Assembly (NCBI RefSeq): GCF_003335505.1
Contig: NZ_QPEX01000028.1
Coordinates: forward strand, 124,001 to 188,000
Direction of reading: 5' to 3'
DNA length: 64,000 bases
Source of the DNA: Bremerella cremea
Lineage (GTDB): Bacteria; Planctomycetota; Planctomycetia; Pirellulales; Pirellulaceae
Part shown: in pieces, positions 9,059 to 18,350 of the stretch
Layout: every line of letters begins with the position of its first letter
Position numbering within the stretch: position 1 is the first letter of the stretch
Position numbers and translations under genes: made by a program
Notes under the pieces: model-generated
The model's input: only the letters and a program-made list of their open reading frames with translations
Database searches by the model: none
Told to the model about the DNA's origin: nothing

Positions 9059-9445
9059 CTATTGCAGATCCCATTTCAAATTTGTATTGGGCTCTGATTT
9101 TACGTCGAGCTCGTGTTTGCTATTCACATTGCAGGAAGGTGGCAAGGTCTAGGAGTCCGGGACCTGACGTCCGTCTTCCCAAGTGATCCTCTTGCCGTTG
9201 GGCCAGCTGGCATAAAACTCGACACGTTTCTTGCCAGGAGTCGATTCGCCATCGAATTGACCGTTGGCGATCATGATAACCTGAGTTGGTCCTGCGCCTG
9301 CTTCTTTGGAGTTGGGCATCAGGACAAGCTTACCTTCTTCGATGGGTTTGCCTCGAAAGGTAACCGTACCGGAGACAGAAAAGCGATGCAGACCGTCTCC
9401 GGCTTTGCCGCAGCCAACGATTGTGAAGTGCTTTTCGCTGGTCAT
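9059..9445 (-). pseudogene. Decayed small 'SGTVTFxGKP' lipoprotein with in-frame amber stop
   Basis: The intact frame from ATG 9445 gives 98 aa containing VSGTVTFRGKPIEEGKLVLMP, the start of the small carboxypeptidase-regulatory-like proteins that are abundant in planctomycetes. The frame stops at a TAG (9149-9151). The same frame then runs on for 29 sense codons to the next TAG at 9059, and these encode NSKHELDVKSEPNTNLKWDL, which closely resembles the usual C-terminus of this family (YNSKSELTVEV...). The N-terminus keeps a lipobox-like IVGCGKAGDG but lacks a hydrophobic signal, and the upstream frame is closed by the stop of the preceding gene. I read this as a gene that lost its signal peptide and acquired a nonsense codon; a sequencing error at the TAG is the alternative. 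Confidence 0.7.
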
Positions 9446-9496
9446 TCTCTCACAGAGACACTTACCGAGCGGGCGATCCGCCCAGACAGGTGGTTT

Positions 9497-10384
9497 CTAG
9501 TTCAACATTCGGTCTAACCCTGCCAAGGCCACAGGCCATGCCACTTGTTGGGTTTCTTGAGTCTGCCACCACCGCTGCACGATTTCCGCGAGTGCTTCGT
9601 GGCCGGCGTGCGCGACCTGCCAAAGCTGCAGGGCGTCGGCGAGGGTAACGGTCCCTGGCCGGATCAATTCCACCTCTTCGGCGGCATACAGGATTGCCGG
9701 CAGAGTTGCCAAACGGGCGACCAGGGGAACTCGGCTTGGTTCGATTAGTTCGCTGTACTTGGGAAGGTCGATATTCAGCTGAGAGATCAACCAACCCAAC
9801 CGCGCAACCTCCGGCAATTGGGGGTTGGGATCGTACAGTACCGCTTCCAGGCGAAGGCTATTGTAATTTAGGTGAGCCGTACCACGGCCAGCGCTGACCG
9901 GGAGAACCAGGATGACGGTTGCCAGTTCTGGAATAAAGTCTTCAGGCAACACGCGATTTAAGAAGTAAATCAAGCCTGGTCCGCGAGCTTCCCAGGCCTC
10001 TTGGATGGGGCGTCTACGGAGAGAAAGCTCGTGCGCTGCTTTGGGAACTGCCGCTTGGTAGGCGTTGGCTAAGTCGGCAAGGGCTCCTCCGATGGTGGTG
10101 ACGTAGGAAGATTCACTCATTTCGAGGCCACGCGTCTTGCGCAGCACGGCGCTGGCTAGTTCGGTTTTGCCGCTGAGTTGAGCCGAAAGTGGCAAAGCGT
10201 GCCGCCAGAACAGTTTCGGCGCGATCCCGGCTCGTTCAACCTCGTCGACTAAACGCCTGGCTGGCGGAGCAACTTGGTCGATTAGCGTTTCCGAGACGTT
10301 CTCTGGGGCTTTTCCCGCAAGAATTTGAGCCGCATGCAAGCAGCTCGTCCAGGGACTTTCTTGCCAACGAAGTTCCAGATTCAT
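9497..10384 (-). CDS. Conserved-looking hypothetical protein, 295 aa
   Basis: Not recognised. A soluble, largely helical protein without signal peptide or membrane segment. Noticeable parts are an AWEARGPGLIYFLNRVLPEDFIPE stretch in the middle and, after it, a segment rich in small residues (LPVSAGRGTAHLNYNSLRLEA) followed by YDPNPQLPEVARLGWLISQLN. It ends with a Trp-rich region (IVQRWWQTQ, QVAWPVALAG). The start ATG follows AAGGAACCTAAGG. It lies just upstream of the decayed small gene, in the same frame with only 17 codons between, and shares the strand of the metal cluster, but no functional link can be argued. It runs divergently from speA. Confidence 0.6.
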   Translation of the reverse strand: MNLELRWQESPWTSCLHAAQILAGKAPENVSETLIDQVAPPARRLVDEVERAGIAPKLFWRHALPLSAQLSGKTELASAVLRKTRGLEMSESSYVTTIGGALADLANAYQAAVPKAAHELSLRRRPIQEAWEARGPGLIYFLNRVLPEDFIPELATVILVLPVSAGRGTAHLNYNSLRLEAVLYDPNPQLPEVARLGWLISQLNIDLPKYSELIEPSRVPLVARLATLPAILYAAEEVELIRPGTVTLADALQLWQVAHAGHEALAEIVQRWWQTQETQQVAWPVALAGLDRMLN

Positions 10385-10537
10385 CCTTAGGTTCCTTCCG
10401 TTGGGGCAGGAATATGTTCTAAAATCATCTCTTTCGTCCGGACCGGCTGGTAGCTGACAAGGGAAGTTGCTTCCCGTAGGTTACCAGGCCGATTCCCCAA
10501 CCTTACGTTCTACACGCGCCTTGGGAGAGTGGAACTC

Positions 10538-12442
10538 ATGCTGAAAGAAAACGGAAACCGGTGGACTATCGCCGATTCTACCGATTTGTACGAGATAGAC
10601 CGTTGGGGAAAGGGCTATTTTAGTATCAACGAGGTAGGCAACGTTGTTGTCCATCCTTCCAAGTCGCCGGCCAGCAGCATCGATTTGAAGGCAGTCGTCG
10701 ATCGGATGGAAGATCGTGGTATCGACTTGCCGATTTTGCTCCGTTTTAGCGAGATCTTGCAGAATCGTCTGAAAGAGATTCACGATGCTTTTGCGACGGC
10801 GATCAATGATTATGAATACCAGAACAAATACTCGTGTATCTACCCGATCAAGGTGAACCAGCAGCGGCATGTTGTCGAAGAAGTGCTGGACTACGGCCGC
10901 CCCTACGGTTTTGGGCTGGAAGCTGGTAGTAAGCCAGAGCTATTGGCCGTGATTGCGATGACGGACGACACCACACCCATCATCTGCAACGGCTTCAAAG
11001 ATGCCGAATACATCGAAATCGCCATGTACGGCCAGAAGTTGGGCCGAACGATTATTCCGGTGGTCGAGAAGTATACCGAATTGGAGTTGATCCTCCGAAC
11101 GGCTGAGCAGATCGGCGTTCGCCCCAAGATTGGTTTCCGGGTGAAACTGGCCTCGCGTGGTAAAGGCCGTTGGTCGGCCAGTGGAGGCTACCACAGCAAA
11201 TTCGGTTTGACCGTGACCGAAGTCTTACGCGCACTGGACGAACTCAAGTCGCGTGGGATGGAAGATTGCTTCCAACTGCTGCACTATCACCAGGGAAGCC
11301 AGGTCAGCAACATTCGTTACGTGAAGGCCGCCCTGATCGAGGCCGCTCGCATTTATGTTGATTTGTCTAAGCGAGGCGCCGGCCTGAAGTATTTGGACGT
11401 CGGTGGTGGCTTGGGGGTCGATTACGATGGTTCGCAAACCGACTTCCATTCCAGCATGAACTATACCCTAGAGGAATACGCCCGCGACGTGGTCTCGCAC
11501 GTGCAATCGATCTGCAACGAAGCGGAAGTGCCTCACCCTCATCTGCTGTCGGAAAGTGGTCGAGCGGTCGTGGCGTTTCATAGTGTGTTGGTCTTTGGCA
11601 CGCTTGGTGTTGCTGAGCAGGGCTTAGGCGAACTGAAGAAGGAGTTCGACGACGAAACGCCGACTCCGCTTCGTGATCTGAAAGAAGCGTACGCTTCGGT
11701 CAGTCCTCGGACGGTGCTCGAGAGTTTTCACGATGCCCAAATGGCCTTAGACATGGCCCTGTCCATGTTTGGCAACGGCAATTTAACGCTCGAAGAGAGA
11801 AGCGAAGCAGAGACGTTGTATTGGAACTTGTGTTTCAAAATCCGTGGTTTGATCTCGGAATTAGAGCACGTGCCGGAAGAGTTCGAAGGGCTCGACCGGA
11901 TGCTGTGCGATACGTACTTCTGCAACTTCTCGCTGTTTCAGTCGTTGCCCGATAACTGGGCGATTAGCCAGTTGTTTCCCATCATGCCGGTCCATCGCTT
12001 AGATGAAGAACCACAACGGCACGCGGTGATCGGGGATATTACTTGCGACAGCGATGGTAAGATCGACCAGTTCATCGATCGTCGCCACATCAAGCGTACC
12101 CTGCAGTTGCATCGCTACGATGGCAAGCCGTACTACATGGCCGCGTTCCTGGTGGGGGCGTATCAAGAGGTGCTGGGTGATTTGCACAACCTGTTTGGCG
12201 ATACGAACGCCGTCCACGTCGAACTAGACGAACAAGGCGAACCGACCTTCACGCATATCATCAAAGGGGATACCGTTCAGGAAGTGTTGCACTACATGCA
12301 ATACAACGAAGAAGAACTGACCCGCCAGATGCAGCGGAGCGTCGAGCAATCGATCAAGAAGGGAGTGATCGAGCAGCGCGAAGCCGGCACGATCATGAAG
12401 TTCTACGAATCAGGTTTGCGCGGCTACACCTACCTCGAATAA
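10538..12442 (+). CDS. speA: Biosynthetic arginine decarboxylase
   Basis: PLP- and Mg-dependent decarboxylation of L-arginine to agmatine, the first step of the agmatine route to putrescine; cytoplasmic. 634 aa, close to the family length (about 630-660). The YPIKVNQ segment supplies the PLP lysine (K105). FGLEAGSKPELLA, GCxFKDAEYI-like (NGFKDAEYI), the glycine loop VGGGLGVDYDG and ESGRAVVAF are typical of alanine-racemase-fold decarboxylases of the SpeA branch. The ATG at 10538 is chosen because GGGAGAG stands about 8 bases upstream; the in-frame GTG at 10529 overlaps that site. A single gene between a divergent neighbour and a strong terminator. Confidence 0.95.
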   Translation: MLKENGNRWTIADSTDLYEIDRWGKGYFSINEVGNVVVHPSKSPASSIDLKAVVDRMEDRGIDLPILLRFSEILQNRLKEIHDAFATAINDYEYQNKYSCIYPIKVNQQRHVVEEVLDYGRPYGFGLEAGSKPELLAVIAMTDDTTPIICNGFKDAEYIEIAMYGQKLGRTIIPVVEKYTELELILRTAEQIGVRPKIGFRVKLASRGKGRWSASGGYHSKFGLTVTEVLRALDELKSRGMEDCFQLLHYHQGSQVSNIRYVKAALIEAARIYVDLSKRGAGLKYLDVGGGLGVDYDGSQTDFHSSMNYTLEEYARDVVSHVQSICNEAEVPHPHLLSESGRAVVAFHSVLVFGTLGVAEQGLGELKKEFDDETPTPLRDLKEAYASVSPRTVLESFHDAQMALDMALSMFGNGNLTLEERSEAETLYWNLCFKIRGLISELEHVPEEFEGLDRMLCDTYFCNFSLFQSLPDNWAISQLFPIMPVHRLDEEPQRHAVIGDITCDSDGKIDQFIDRRHIKRTLQLHRYDGKPYYMAAFLVGAYQEVLGDLHNLFGDTNAVHVELDEQGEPTFTHIIKGDTVQEVLHYMQYNEEELTRQMQRSVEQSIKKGVIEQREAGTIMKFYESGLRGYTYLE

Positions 12443-12482
12443 AGCTTCGATCGTAGGACGCTTTGCTTCGATAGTAAAAATA

Positions 12483-12528
12483 CCCTGCAGCATTCTCCGA
12501 TTTTCGGCAATGCTTGCAGGGTTTTTTT
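12483..12528 (+). terminator. Rho-independent terminator after speA
   Basis: Arms CCCTGCAGCATT and AATGCTTGCAGGG (one bulged base) close a loop of about 20 bases and are followed by seven T. On the other strand the arm is followed by a shorter T-rich stretch, so it may also stop transcripts from the convergent 1410-aa gene. Confidence 0.85.
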
Positions 12529-12545
12529 GTGTTGGAAATCAGGGG

Positions 12546-15500
12546 TTAAGGTTCGACAGGATCGACCGTTTTTCTGACTGTGTAGTGAGCCTCTTTCGGC
12601 CACATGGTTTTTCCTTGGCCAGCGACCTCGTTGTCAAGGAAAATCTCGTACACAAAGCCTTCCCGAAGAGGGGATTCAAGTGTGATGGTGATGGCAAGGC
12701 GGTCAGCGGACACTTGGGCGGACGTAACGTTTTCGAGACGTCTTTCCTTATCGTTCCCTCCATAAGCCGGCGTTGATTCGCGCGTATAAGAGGCAACCGT
12801 GAAGTTCGACGGAAGGCTACCCAGCGAGGGATCGATTTGTTGGGTAAAGCGGATCTGAAACCCGGTTGGCGTGAGCGTGACTTCATCGATACCTGCCGGC
12901 AGATGGACTGACTTCGGCCGCATACGGGTGAATGTGCCGACATTGTTGCCGCCTCCCCAGCCGGCGTCGCGGATATTGCCGATGTAGACATCTCCATCCG
13001 GGGCCACGGCGCAGCTAACAGGGCCTAATAGTCCTTGCTCGGCCTCTTTCGGAGGATCAACGGTTAGGGGATAGACGGCCCCTTGAATGACGTCGCCAAC
13101 CTTTTCAAAGCTCATACGGACGAGACGCCGAGTATCGTACTCGCAGCCGATCATATCTCCTTCCCACGGCCCGTACAGGTCGTAGCCGAGACGATCTCTT
13201 TCCTGCGCCGGCGTTTCCAGGAAGCAGATCCCATTCACGCTCCTCGTCCAAGGGTGTGGAATAGCGATCGACGGTGGCGTTTCAACTGGGGCAAAGCCGG
13301 GCTGGCGATCAATCTTGTTAATGAACCCATACCGTAGGCCAGGCACCACATGGTTTAGTTCATTGAATGGATTCCAGTTGCCTTGGTTGTCGGTGACAAA
13401 TAGTTCGCCAGCTTTGTTGCGGGCAATTCCCATCGGAAAACGATGCCCGGCGGTTAGCTCTTCGATGCGGTATGTTTGCTCGGCCGGGTTCGCGGAATCG
13501 GGAATCAGCTTCAGTACCGTACCGCGATACTTGGCTGCTGCCGCATTACGATCGTCTTGCTGGCATGGAATCGCCAGGTAATAGTTCCCTTCTTCATCTT
13601 GGGGCAAACCAACCACCCAGTCGTGATAGTCGTCGGTGTGTCCCCACCCATCGCTGAGCGTCGTAACACGTTCGATCTGACCATCGCCATTTTCATCCCA
13701 AAGCCGCAGCAACGCGTACTTGTTGGCGACGTCGATATATTTACCGTGCGCCTTGATTCCATACGGGGCGGCGTATTCGTCGCCAAATTGTTGATAGCTG
13801 TCTTCCAGGCCATCGCCGTCGGTGTCGGTAAGTTTCCACAGCCGCCCTTTAAGCGAAGCGGCAATCAAAGTTCCATTGGGCTGCCAATCCATCGCAATCG
13901 GCATCATTTCGGTGGTAAGCGGAAGACGCGTGGCATCCCAGCCTGGAATGATATCAAGCGGAACAGCTTCCGATTTGCGAACAGGAATCGCAGGAGTTGC
14001 TGGCAAGACTTCGCCAGGAAGGTCGAGATAAAACGTTAGCGAAAGCGTGGCTGCCGCGTCTCCGGAAAGCCAAACGATGCCTTGGTCGTCGACGCTAACC
14101 CCTGGTGATTTGTCGACATCGATGTGCACATCGCCTGCGGCAAAACGGTATGTGCCCTGAACGTTGGAATCGAGCTTCAGCGGGCCTGTGACCGTTTGGC
14201 GAGGAAGCTGCAAGCCAATTGTGCCCCCGGCTGGGACATTCGCGAAGGTCAGCACGCGGCGAAACGCGTTGACAGGCTCATCCTGACTGGTCCATTCTGG
14301 CGACAACATTTGCTCCACTTCAACCGTGACGGGATCGGTCTCGCGGAACGTAAGCTTATGCGACCAGCTCAGCCTATCCCCTTCGTAGTCGATCTCTTGG
14401 AAGCGAGTGAAGAACTGGCCGTCTCGGATCGGTTTAAGGAGCTTGCCGGACGCGTCTTTAAGCAGCACTTCAGGACCATTGGCAGACGCTTGTAGCAGGC
14501 CCCGCCCGCCAGGCTCCCAGTGCCACGTCTTGCCTTCGCTTCGTTGGCGAGCGACATCACCCACCCACCACTGTGCGAGCGCAGCTTTTTCGAGGTCGTA
14601 AAGCACGTTGTTTCGATTCGGAAGACCAACCAACAATGGCTTGATCATGGTCTCTTTCGGACCGAACTTGATGACATCGGTGAGGACGATCGGCCTTGCG
14701 GCGGCATCGTGTAACCCATGTTGCCGGACGATCCGTAAAGGATCGGGTTTCGGCGGCGTAAAGCCTGGCGTGTTGAGTACATGCCAGACGGCGGCCAACT
14801 GGGTGTCGACGTTGTTATCGAGAATACCTTGCACAGGCAGCTTGACACTGGGCATCTCCATCCGCGGGACGATACGGGCCGGATCATGCACCCAGCGATA
14901 AAACCACGGTTCACGAAGGCGTTTGCCGAGCATCGACAAGTCTGGGCCTTTAGCATTAAGGGGGGCCTTAGGAGGAACCATTTGGCCTACCTGGTGGCAA
15001 CTTGTGCAGCCGAAGCCATCGGTGGTTACCAAGCGAGCACCAGCAACCGTCGCGGCCAGGCCATCGGTATGAGGAACTTTGACCCTGTCTGGTCCATTCG
15101 GAGGAATGCGATCTTGCGCTACGAAGTAATCGACCAGGGCGGCTTGTTCTTCCTGCGAGAGATCAAACTTGGGCATTCGCACTTTCAGCCAAGGACGGTG
15201 GATTGGCTCGCTACGGCGAATGGCCGCGAGCAACGCCTCGTCATGGAGTTTGTCTCCCACGCTGTTGAGGGAAGGAGGAACCATGGCCGGTAGCAACGAA
15301 GACAAGTTGCTATGAGCCTCCGTCACTTGCTGAGCGACTTCCGCTAAACCGCCACCCACACCACGCGGATGGCAGGCCAGGCAGTTGTTCTTGGTCAAAA
15401 TCCAAGAAGCGTCGGTCTGGGTGTTGGTTTGATGGGTTGCACGCGAGCGTTGACGGATATAGGTCTTGATGGCCTCTTGATCGTTTTCGGAAAGCTTATA

Positions 15501-16778
15501 CCCCGGCTGTCCTGTCGCGGCGATGGGCTGGGCGAGGCATGCTTCACGCCACAGATTGCCTGGGCCTAGCGAAGGAACCTCCTTGCCAGGTGGAAGGTTC
15601 GCTGCCCCTGGCATCTGGTGGCAGGCATTGCAGCGATTGGCGGCAACCACTTCCCTGCCCCGCTGGATCTTGCGCGCGTCGAAGGGGCGAATGGGGGTTC
15701 GTGCTTTGGAATTGTCAGAGCTGAGGGTTGCTAGGAATTGGGCGATGTCATCCCGTTCTTTGGCATTCAGGTCGTAAACCGGCATGCGGTGATCGGCGTT
15801 CAGCTTCGCGGGATCTTTCAGCCAGGTTTGGAAATAGCCAAGCGGGCGTTTCTCGGCAATGTTCGTTAGATCTGGTCCACCCATGACATGGGACGTACCG
15901 AGTTCTCCTAACTTGTGACAAGCGGTGCAGCCCAGGGTAAGGAACAAATTCTTTCCGCTGGCCGCCGATCCTTTCACGGGCAACGATTTTTCTGGGGTTC
16001 GCGATTTCGATTCGGCAAGAAGATATTCGACGACCGCTTCTACGTCATCTTCCGGCAGATCGAAGTGAGGCATCCTGCGAAGGGTGTCGTCTGCGTTTTC
16101 TTGCTGGTGACTGCCAAGCCAATCACGGAGCCAGGGCTCGGAAATGTTGCCGTCTAGGAAAGCCAGCGAAGGCGCTTGTAATGCTGGCGGTTCTCCTTGC
16201 ATTTCATGGCAAGCAACACAGCGGAAGCCTGCGACGAGTTCCCGTCCGCGCTCGAACGGCTCTTCGATCGAGTCATCAATATCGTGATAGAAGTACTCGG
16301 CGGGGATCGGTTCGAGCGGGAAGTCTGGGCCTGACCAGAAAAGCCGCAACTCGGCCTCAGGCTGGGTCTTGGCAAAATCAACTTGAAATGGGTGCCAATC
16401 AAATTTCATCGCTAACGGTTTGCCGGATACCCACTGTGGTTTGGCGGTATCGACATCGAGAATGACCTCGCCTTCCAGCGTAACACGTGCTTTGCCGCAG
16501 ACGTGGGCATGAATGGTGTACTCCCCTGGCGTGCGGCTCAAGAGAAGGCCATCCCAGCGCGCACTAAACTTGCCATCGCTGATCCGTGGATCTGGCGAGG
16601 CTTTTTTCCAAGCAAAAGAGATCGTTGGATCGATGCGGACACATTGCGAACCATCGGTTCCGCGCATCGTGGTAATTAGTCCCCGGCCGAAATCTTCATC
16701 GAACTGGGCTTGGGCTGGCGTGGTAAAGCAAGGAAATGTTGAGAAAGCTAGAGCCAATACGGGCGCGAGAAAACGCAT
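12546..16778 (-). CDS. Giant secreted PA14 / five-CXXCH cytochrome c / beta-propeller protein
   Basis: 1410 aa with a signal peptide (LAPVLALAFSTF to AQA, about residues 4-24). Residues about 60-160 look like a PA14 carbohydrate-type beta domain. Then come five CXXCH heme c sites with H at 191, 288, 387, 470 and 595. Distal methionines in MPxFDL-type segments are seen for the first (M236), second (M332), fourth (M535) and fifth (M642). After the third site no such MP motif is visible, so that heme may have another ligand. The C-terminal half (about 880-1300) reads as a beta-propeller of the sorbosone/glucose dehydrogenase-like type with several DxDGDG loops (DTDGDGLED, DENGDGQIE). Such fusions are a hallmark of planctomycetes and are thought to be periplasmic oxidoreductases; the substrate is unknown. 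It is a lone gene on this strand, convergent with speA. Confidence 0.85.
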   Translation of the reverse strand: MRFLAPVLALAFSTFPCFTTPAQAQFDEDFGRGLITTMRGTDGSQCVRIDPTISFAWKKASPDPRISDGKFSARWDGLLLSRTPGEYTIHAHVCGKARVTLEGEVILDVDTAKPQWVSGKPLAMKFDWHPFQVDFAKTQPEAELRLFWSGPDFPLEPIPAEYFYHDIDDSIEEPFERGRELVAGFRCVACHEMQGEPPALQAPSLAFLDGNISEPWLRDWLGSHQQENADDTLRRMPHFDLPEDDVEAVVEYLLAESKSRTPEKSLPVKGSAASGKNLFLTLGCTACHKLGELGTSHVMGGPDLTNIAEKRPLGYFQTWLKDPAKLNADHRMPVYDLNAKERDDIAQFLATLSSDNSKARTPIRPFDARKIQRGREVVAANRCNACHQMPGAANLPPGKEVPSLGPGNLWREACLAQPIAATGQPGYKLSENDQEAIKTYIRQRSRATHQTNTQTDASWILTKNNCLACHPRGVGGGLAEVAQQVTEAHSNLSSLLPAMVPPSLNSVGDKLHDEALLAAIRRSEPIHRPWLKVRMPKFDLSQEEQAALVDYFVAQDRIPPNGPDRVKVPHTDGLAATVAGARLVTTDGFGCTSCHQVGQMVPPKAPLNAKGPDLSMLGKRLREPWFYRWVHDPARIVPRMEMPSVKLPVQGILDNNVDTQLAAVWHVLNTPGFTPPKPDPLRIVRQHGLHDAAARPIVLTDVIKFGPKETMIKPLLVGLPNRNNVLYDLEKAALAQWWVGDVARQRSEGKTWHWEPGGRGLLQASANGPEVLLKDASGKLLKPIRDGQFFTRFQEIDYEGDRLSWSHKLTFRETDPVTVEVEQMLSPEWTSQDEPVNAFRRVLTFANVPAGGTIGLQLPRQTVTGPLKLDSNVQGTYRFAAGDVHIDVDKSPGVSVDDQGIVWLSGDAAATLSLTFYLDLPGEVLPATPAIPVRKSEAVPLDIIPGWDATRLPLTTEMMPIAMDWQPNGTLIAASLKGRLWKLTDTDGDGLEDSYQQFGDEYAAPYGIKAHGKYIDVANKYALLRLWDENGDGQIERVTTLSDGWGHTDDYHDWVVGLPQDEEGNYYLAIPCQQDDRNAAAAKYRGTVLKLIPDSANPAEQTYRIEELTAGHRFPMGIARNKAGELFVTDNQGNWNPFNELNHVVPGLRYGFINKIDRQPGFAPVETPPSIAIPHPWTRSVNGICFLETPAQERDRLGYDLYGPWEGDMIGCEYDTRRLVRMSFEKVGDVIQGAVYPLTVDPPKEAEQGLLGPVSCAVAPDGDVYIGNIRDAGWGGGNNVGTFTRMRPKSVHLPAGIDEVTLTPTGFQIRFTQQIDPSLGSLPSNFTVASYTRESTPAYGGNDKERRLENVTSAQVSADRLAITITLESPLREGFVYEIFLDNEVAGQGKTMWPKEAHYTVRKTVDPVEP

Positions 16779-17104
16779 TCACGGAATCCTGAAGAGGCCG
16801 AAATTGAGGAGGTCGAGCGAAGGTGGGTGGTTAATTCAACTTAGCCCAAATCGAGAGCCGGGTCGAGCATTATTGGTGCCGTACCCACCTTCCCCCGCTG
16901 GATCTAGCAGATTTACAACAAATTTCGGGACACTGGCGCGTTGTCGTCATGCGATGGTGCATCGATCGCAGCTTTGTTTCGGCCTGCCTCGCAATTCGGG
17001 GGAGATGCAGGCAAATCAGGGCTGGCATTGATCTTGCTACGAACTCTGCAAACTTCCTACACTGCCGAAGCGACGGATTTCGGGCTTGATAGGGGGTAAA
17101 GAAG
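16779..17104. other. Divergent intergenic region with repeat arms
   Basis: 326 bases between two divergent starts. It holds a 10-base inverted repeat GAAGGTGGGT (16819-16828) / ACCCACCTTC (16883-16892) and an 8-base direct repeat GGTCGAGC (16811 and 16861). A purine-rich AGGGGG site at about 17091 precedes the FAD enzyme start. No small gene is convincing. Confidence 0.45.
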
Positions 17105-18328
17105 ATGGAAACGATTCACACCAATGTTCTGATTGTCGGCGGCGGGGCAACTGGCCTCTGGCTGCTCGATCGTTTGCGCCGCGATGGACGCTCGGCTCTC
17201 CTGCTCGAAAGCCACGCCTTGGGAACCGGACAAACGATTGCCGCCCAGGGAATTTTGCATAGCGGGCTAAAATATTCACTTCAAGGACTGCTGACTGCGT
17301 CTGCCCGGCAAGCTCGTGAAATGCCCCGGCTGTGGCGTACTTGTCTCGAAGGAACTGCTCAGCCGAATCTTTCCCGAACAGAGGTGCGTTCACAATCGTT
17401 CTATCTGTGGGGAACTAATTCCGCTTCTTCCAAATTGGGGATGCTCGGAGCACGGCTGGGATTACAAGTTACCCCCAAGGCGGTCAGCCCACACAACGCT
17501 CCAGAAATTCTACGAACCTGTCCAGGGGCCATTTTTCTTGTCGGAGAACAGGTCATTTCGTGCGGTTCTTTTTTGGAGAACCTGGCGAAAACGAATCGAC
17601 AACAGATCGTACAGGTCGCAAAACAGAATGGAACGCGTCTGATTACCGATAGCGCAGGGAACGTGACCTCGGCTGTGGTGACTTCTGCGGATAATAGGCA
17701 GGTAGAAGTCACCGCCGATTGGGTTGTGCTGGCAGCCGGTCAAGGGAACGCTGCTTTGCGTCAGTCGATGGGACGAGATCCCAAGCGACAACAAACGCGA
17801 CCGCTGCACATGGTGATGGTTCGGGGAGGGTTGCCTGAATTTTATGGCCATTGTGTCGAAGGTGCGACGACACGGGTCTCAATTACCTCGGCCAGATCGG
17901 AACAAACGGATATCGTTTGGCAGGTTGGTGGTCAATTGGCTGAGGAAGGCGTGACAATGACCCGTGCAGAGTTGATCGCCAAGGCCCAGCATGAGCTTTT
18001 AACGACTTTGCCGGGGCTTGATCTGTCGGCAACGCAGTGGTCGACGTATCGGGTTGATCGTGCTGAAGGGGTAACCGTTACCGGTGGTCGGCCTGAATCC
18101 TATCGAGTCGAAAAAGAGGGCAATCTACTGACTGCTTGGCCAACAAAGCTGGTGCTTGTGCCTCAACTGGTCGACCACTTGGCCGATACGATTGCCAAAA
18201 GAACTTCGAGCGTGCCTCGTATTTCGCCGGCGATAATCGACTGGCCACGGCCAAACGTCGCGCAAACGCCGTGGGATCGTGAAACGGAGTGGACCACCCT
18301 CCCCTTGCCTGCTTCCGCTGCGGCTTGA
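17105..18328 (+). CDS. FAD-dependent oxidoreductase (DAO/GlpA-like family)
   Basis: 407 aa. The N-terminus has the Rossmann dinucleotide motif VLIVGGGATGLWLLDRLRRDG followed by an acidic residue at the strand end (LLLES, residues about 8-37). The segment GQTIAAQGILHSGLKY resembles the FAD/substrate region of glycerol-3-phosphate dehydrogenase/glycine oxidase proteins. A second nucleotide-binding strand ADWVVLAAGQGN lies near residue 212. No signal peptide, so probably cytoplasmic. The substrate is unknown. It is followed after 22 bases by an aldo/keto reductase, so the two probably form an operon acting in one small redox pathway. Start supported by AGGGGG about 8 bases ahead. Confidence 0.8.
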   Translation: METIHTNVLIVGGGATGLWLLDRLRRDGRSALLLESHALGTGQTIAAQGILHSGLKYSLQGLLTASARQAREMPRLWRTCLEGTAQPNLSRTEVRSQSFYLWGTNSASSKLGMLGARLGLQVTPKAVSPHNAPEILRTCPGAIFLVGEQVISCGSFLENLAKTNRQQIVQVAKQNGTRLITDSAGNVTSAVVTSADNRQVEVTADWVVLAAGQGNAALRQSMGRDPKRQQTRPLHMVMVRGGLPEFYGHCVEGATTRVSITSARSEQTDIVWQVGGQLAEEGVTMTRAELIAKAQHELLTTLPGLDLSATQWSTYRVDRAEGVTVTGGRPESYRVEKEGNLLTAWPTKLVLVPQLVDHLADTIAKRTSSVPRISPAIIDWPRPNVAQTPWDRETEWTTLPLPASAAA

Positions 18329-18350
18329 AAAACAAAGAAAGTAAGGCCAC

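Noticed and set aside
13476-14039. 187-aa plus frame opposite the cytochrome/propeller gene
   Set aside because: Antisense shadow; no ribosome site and no domain.
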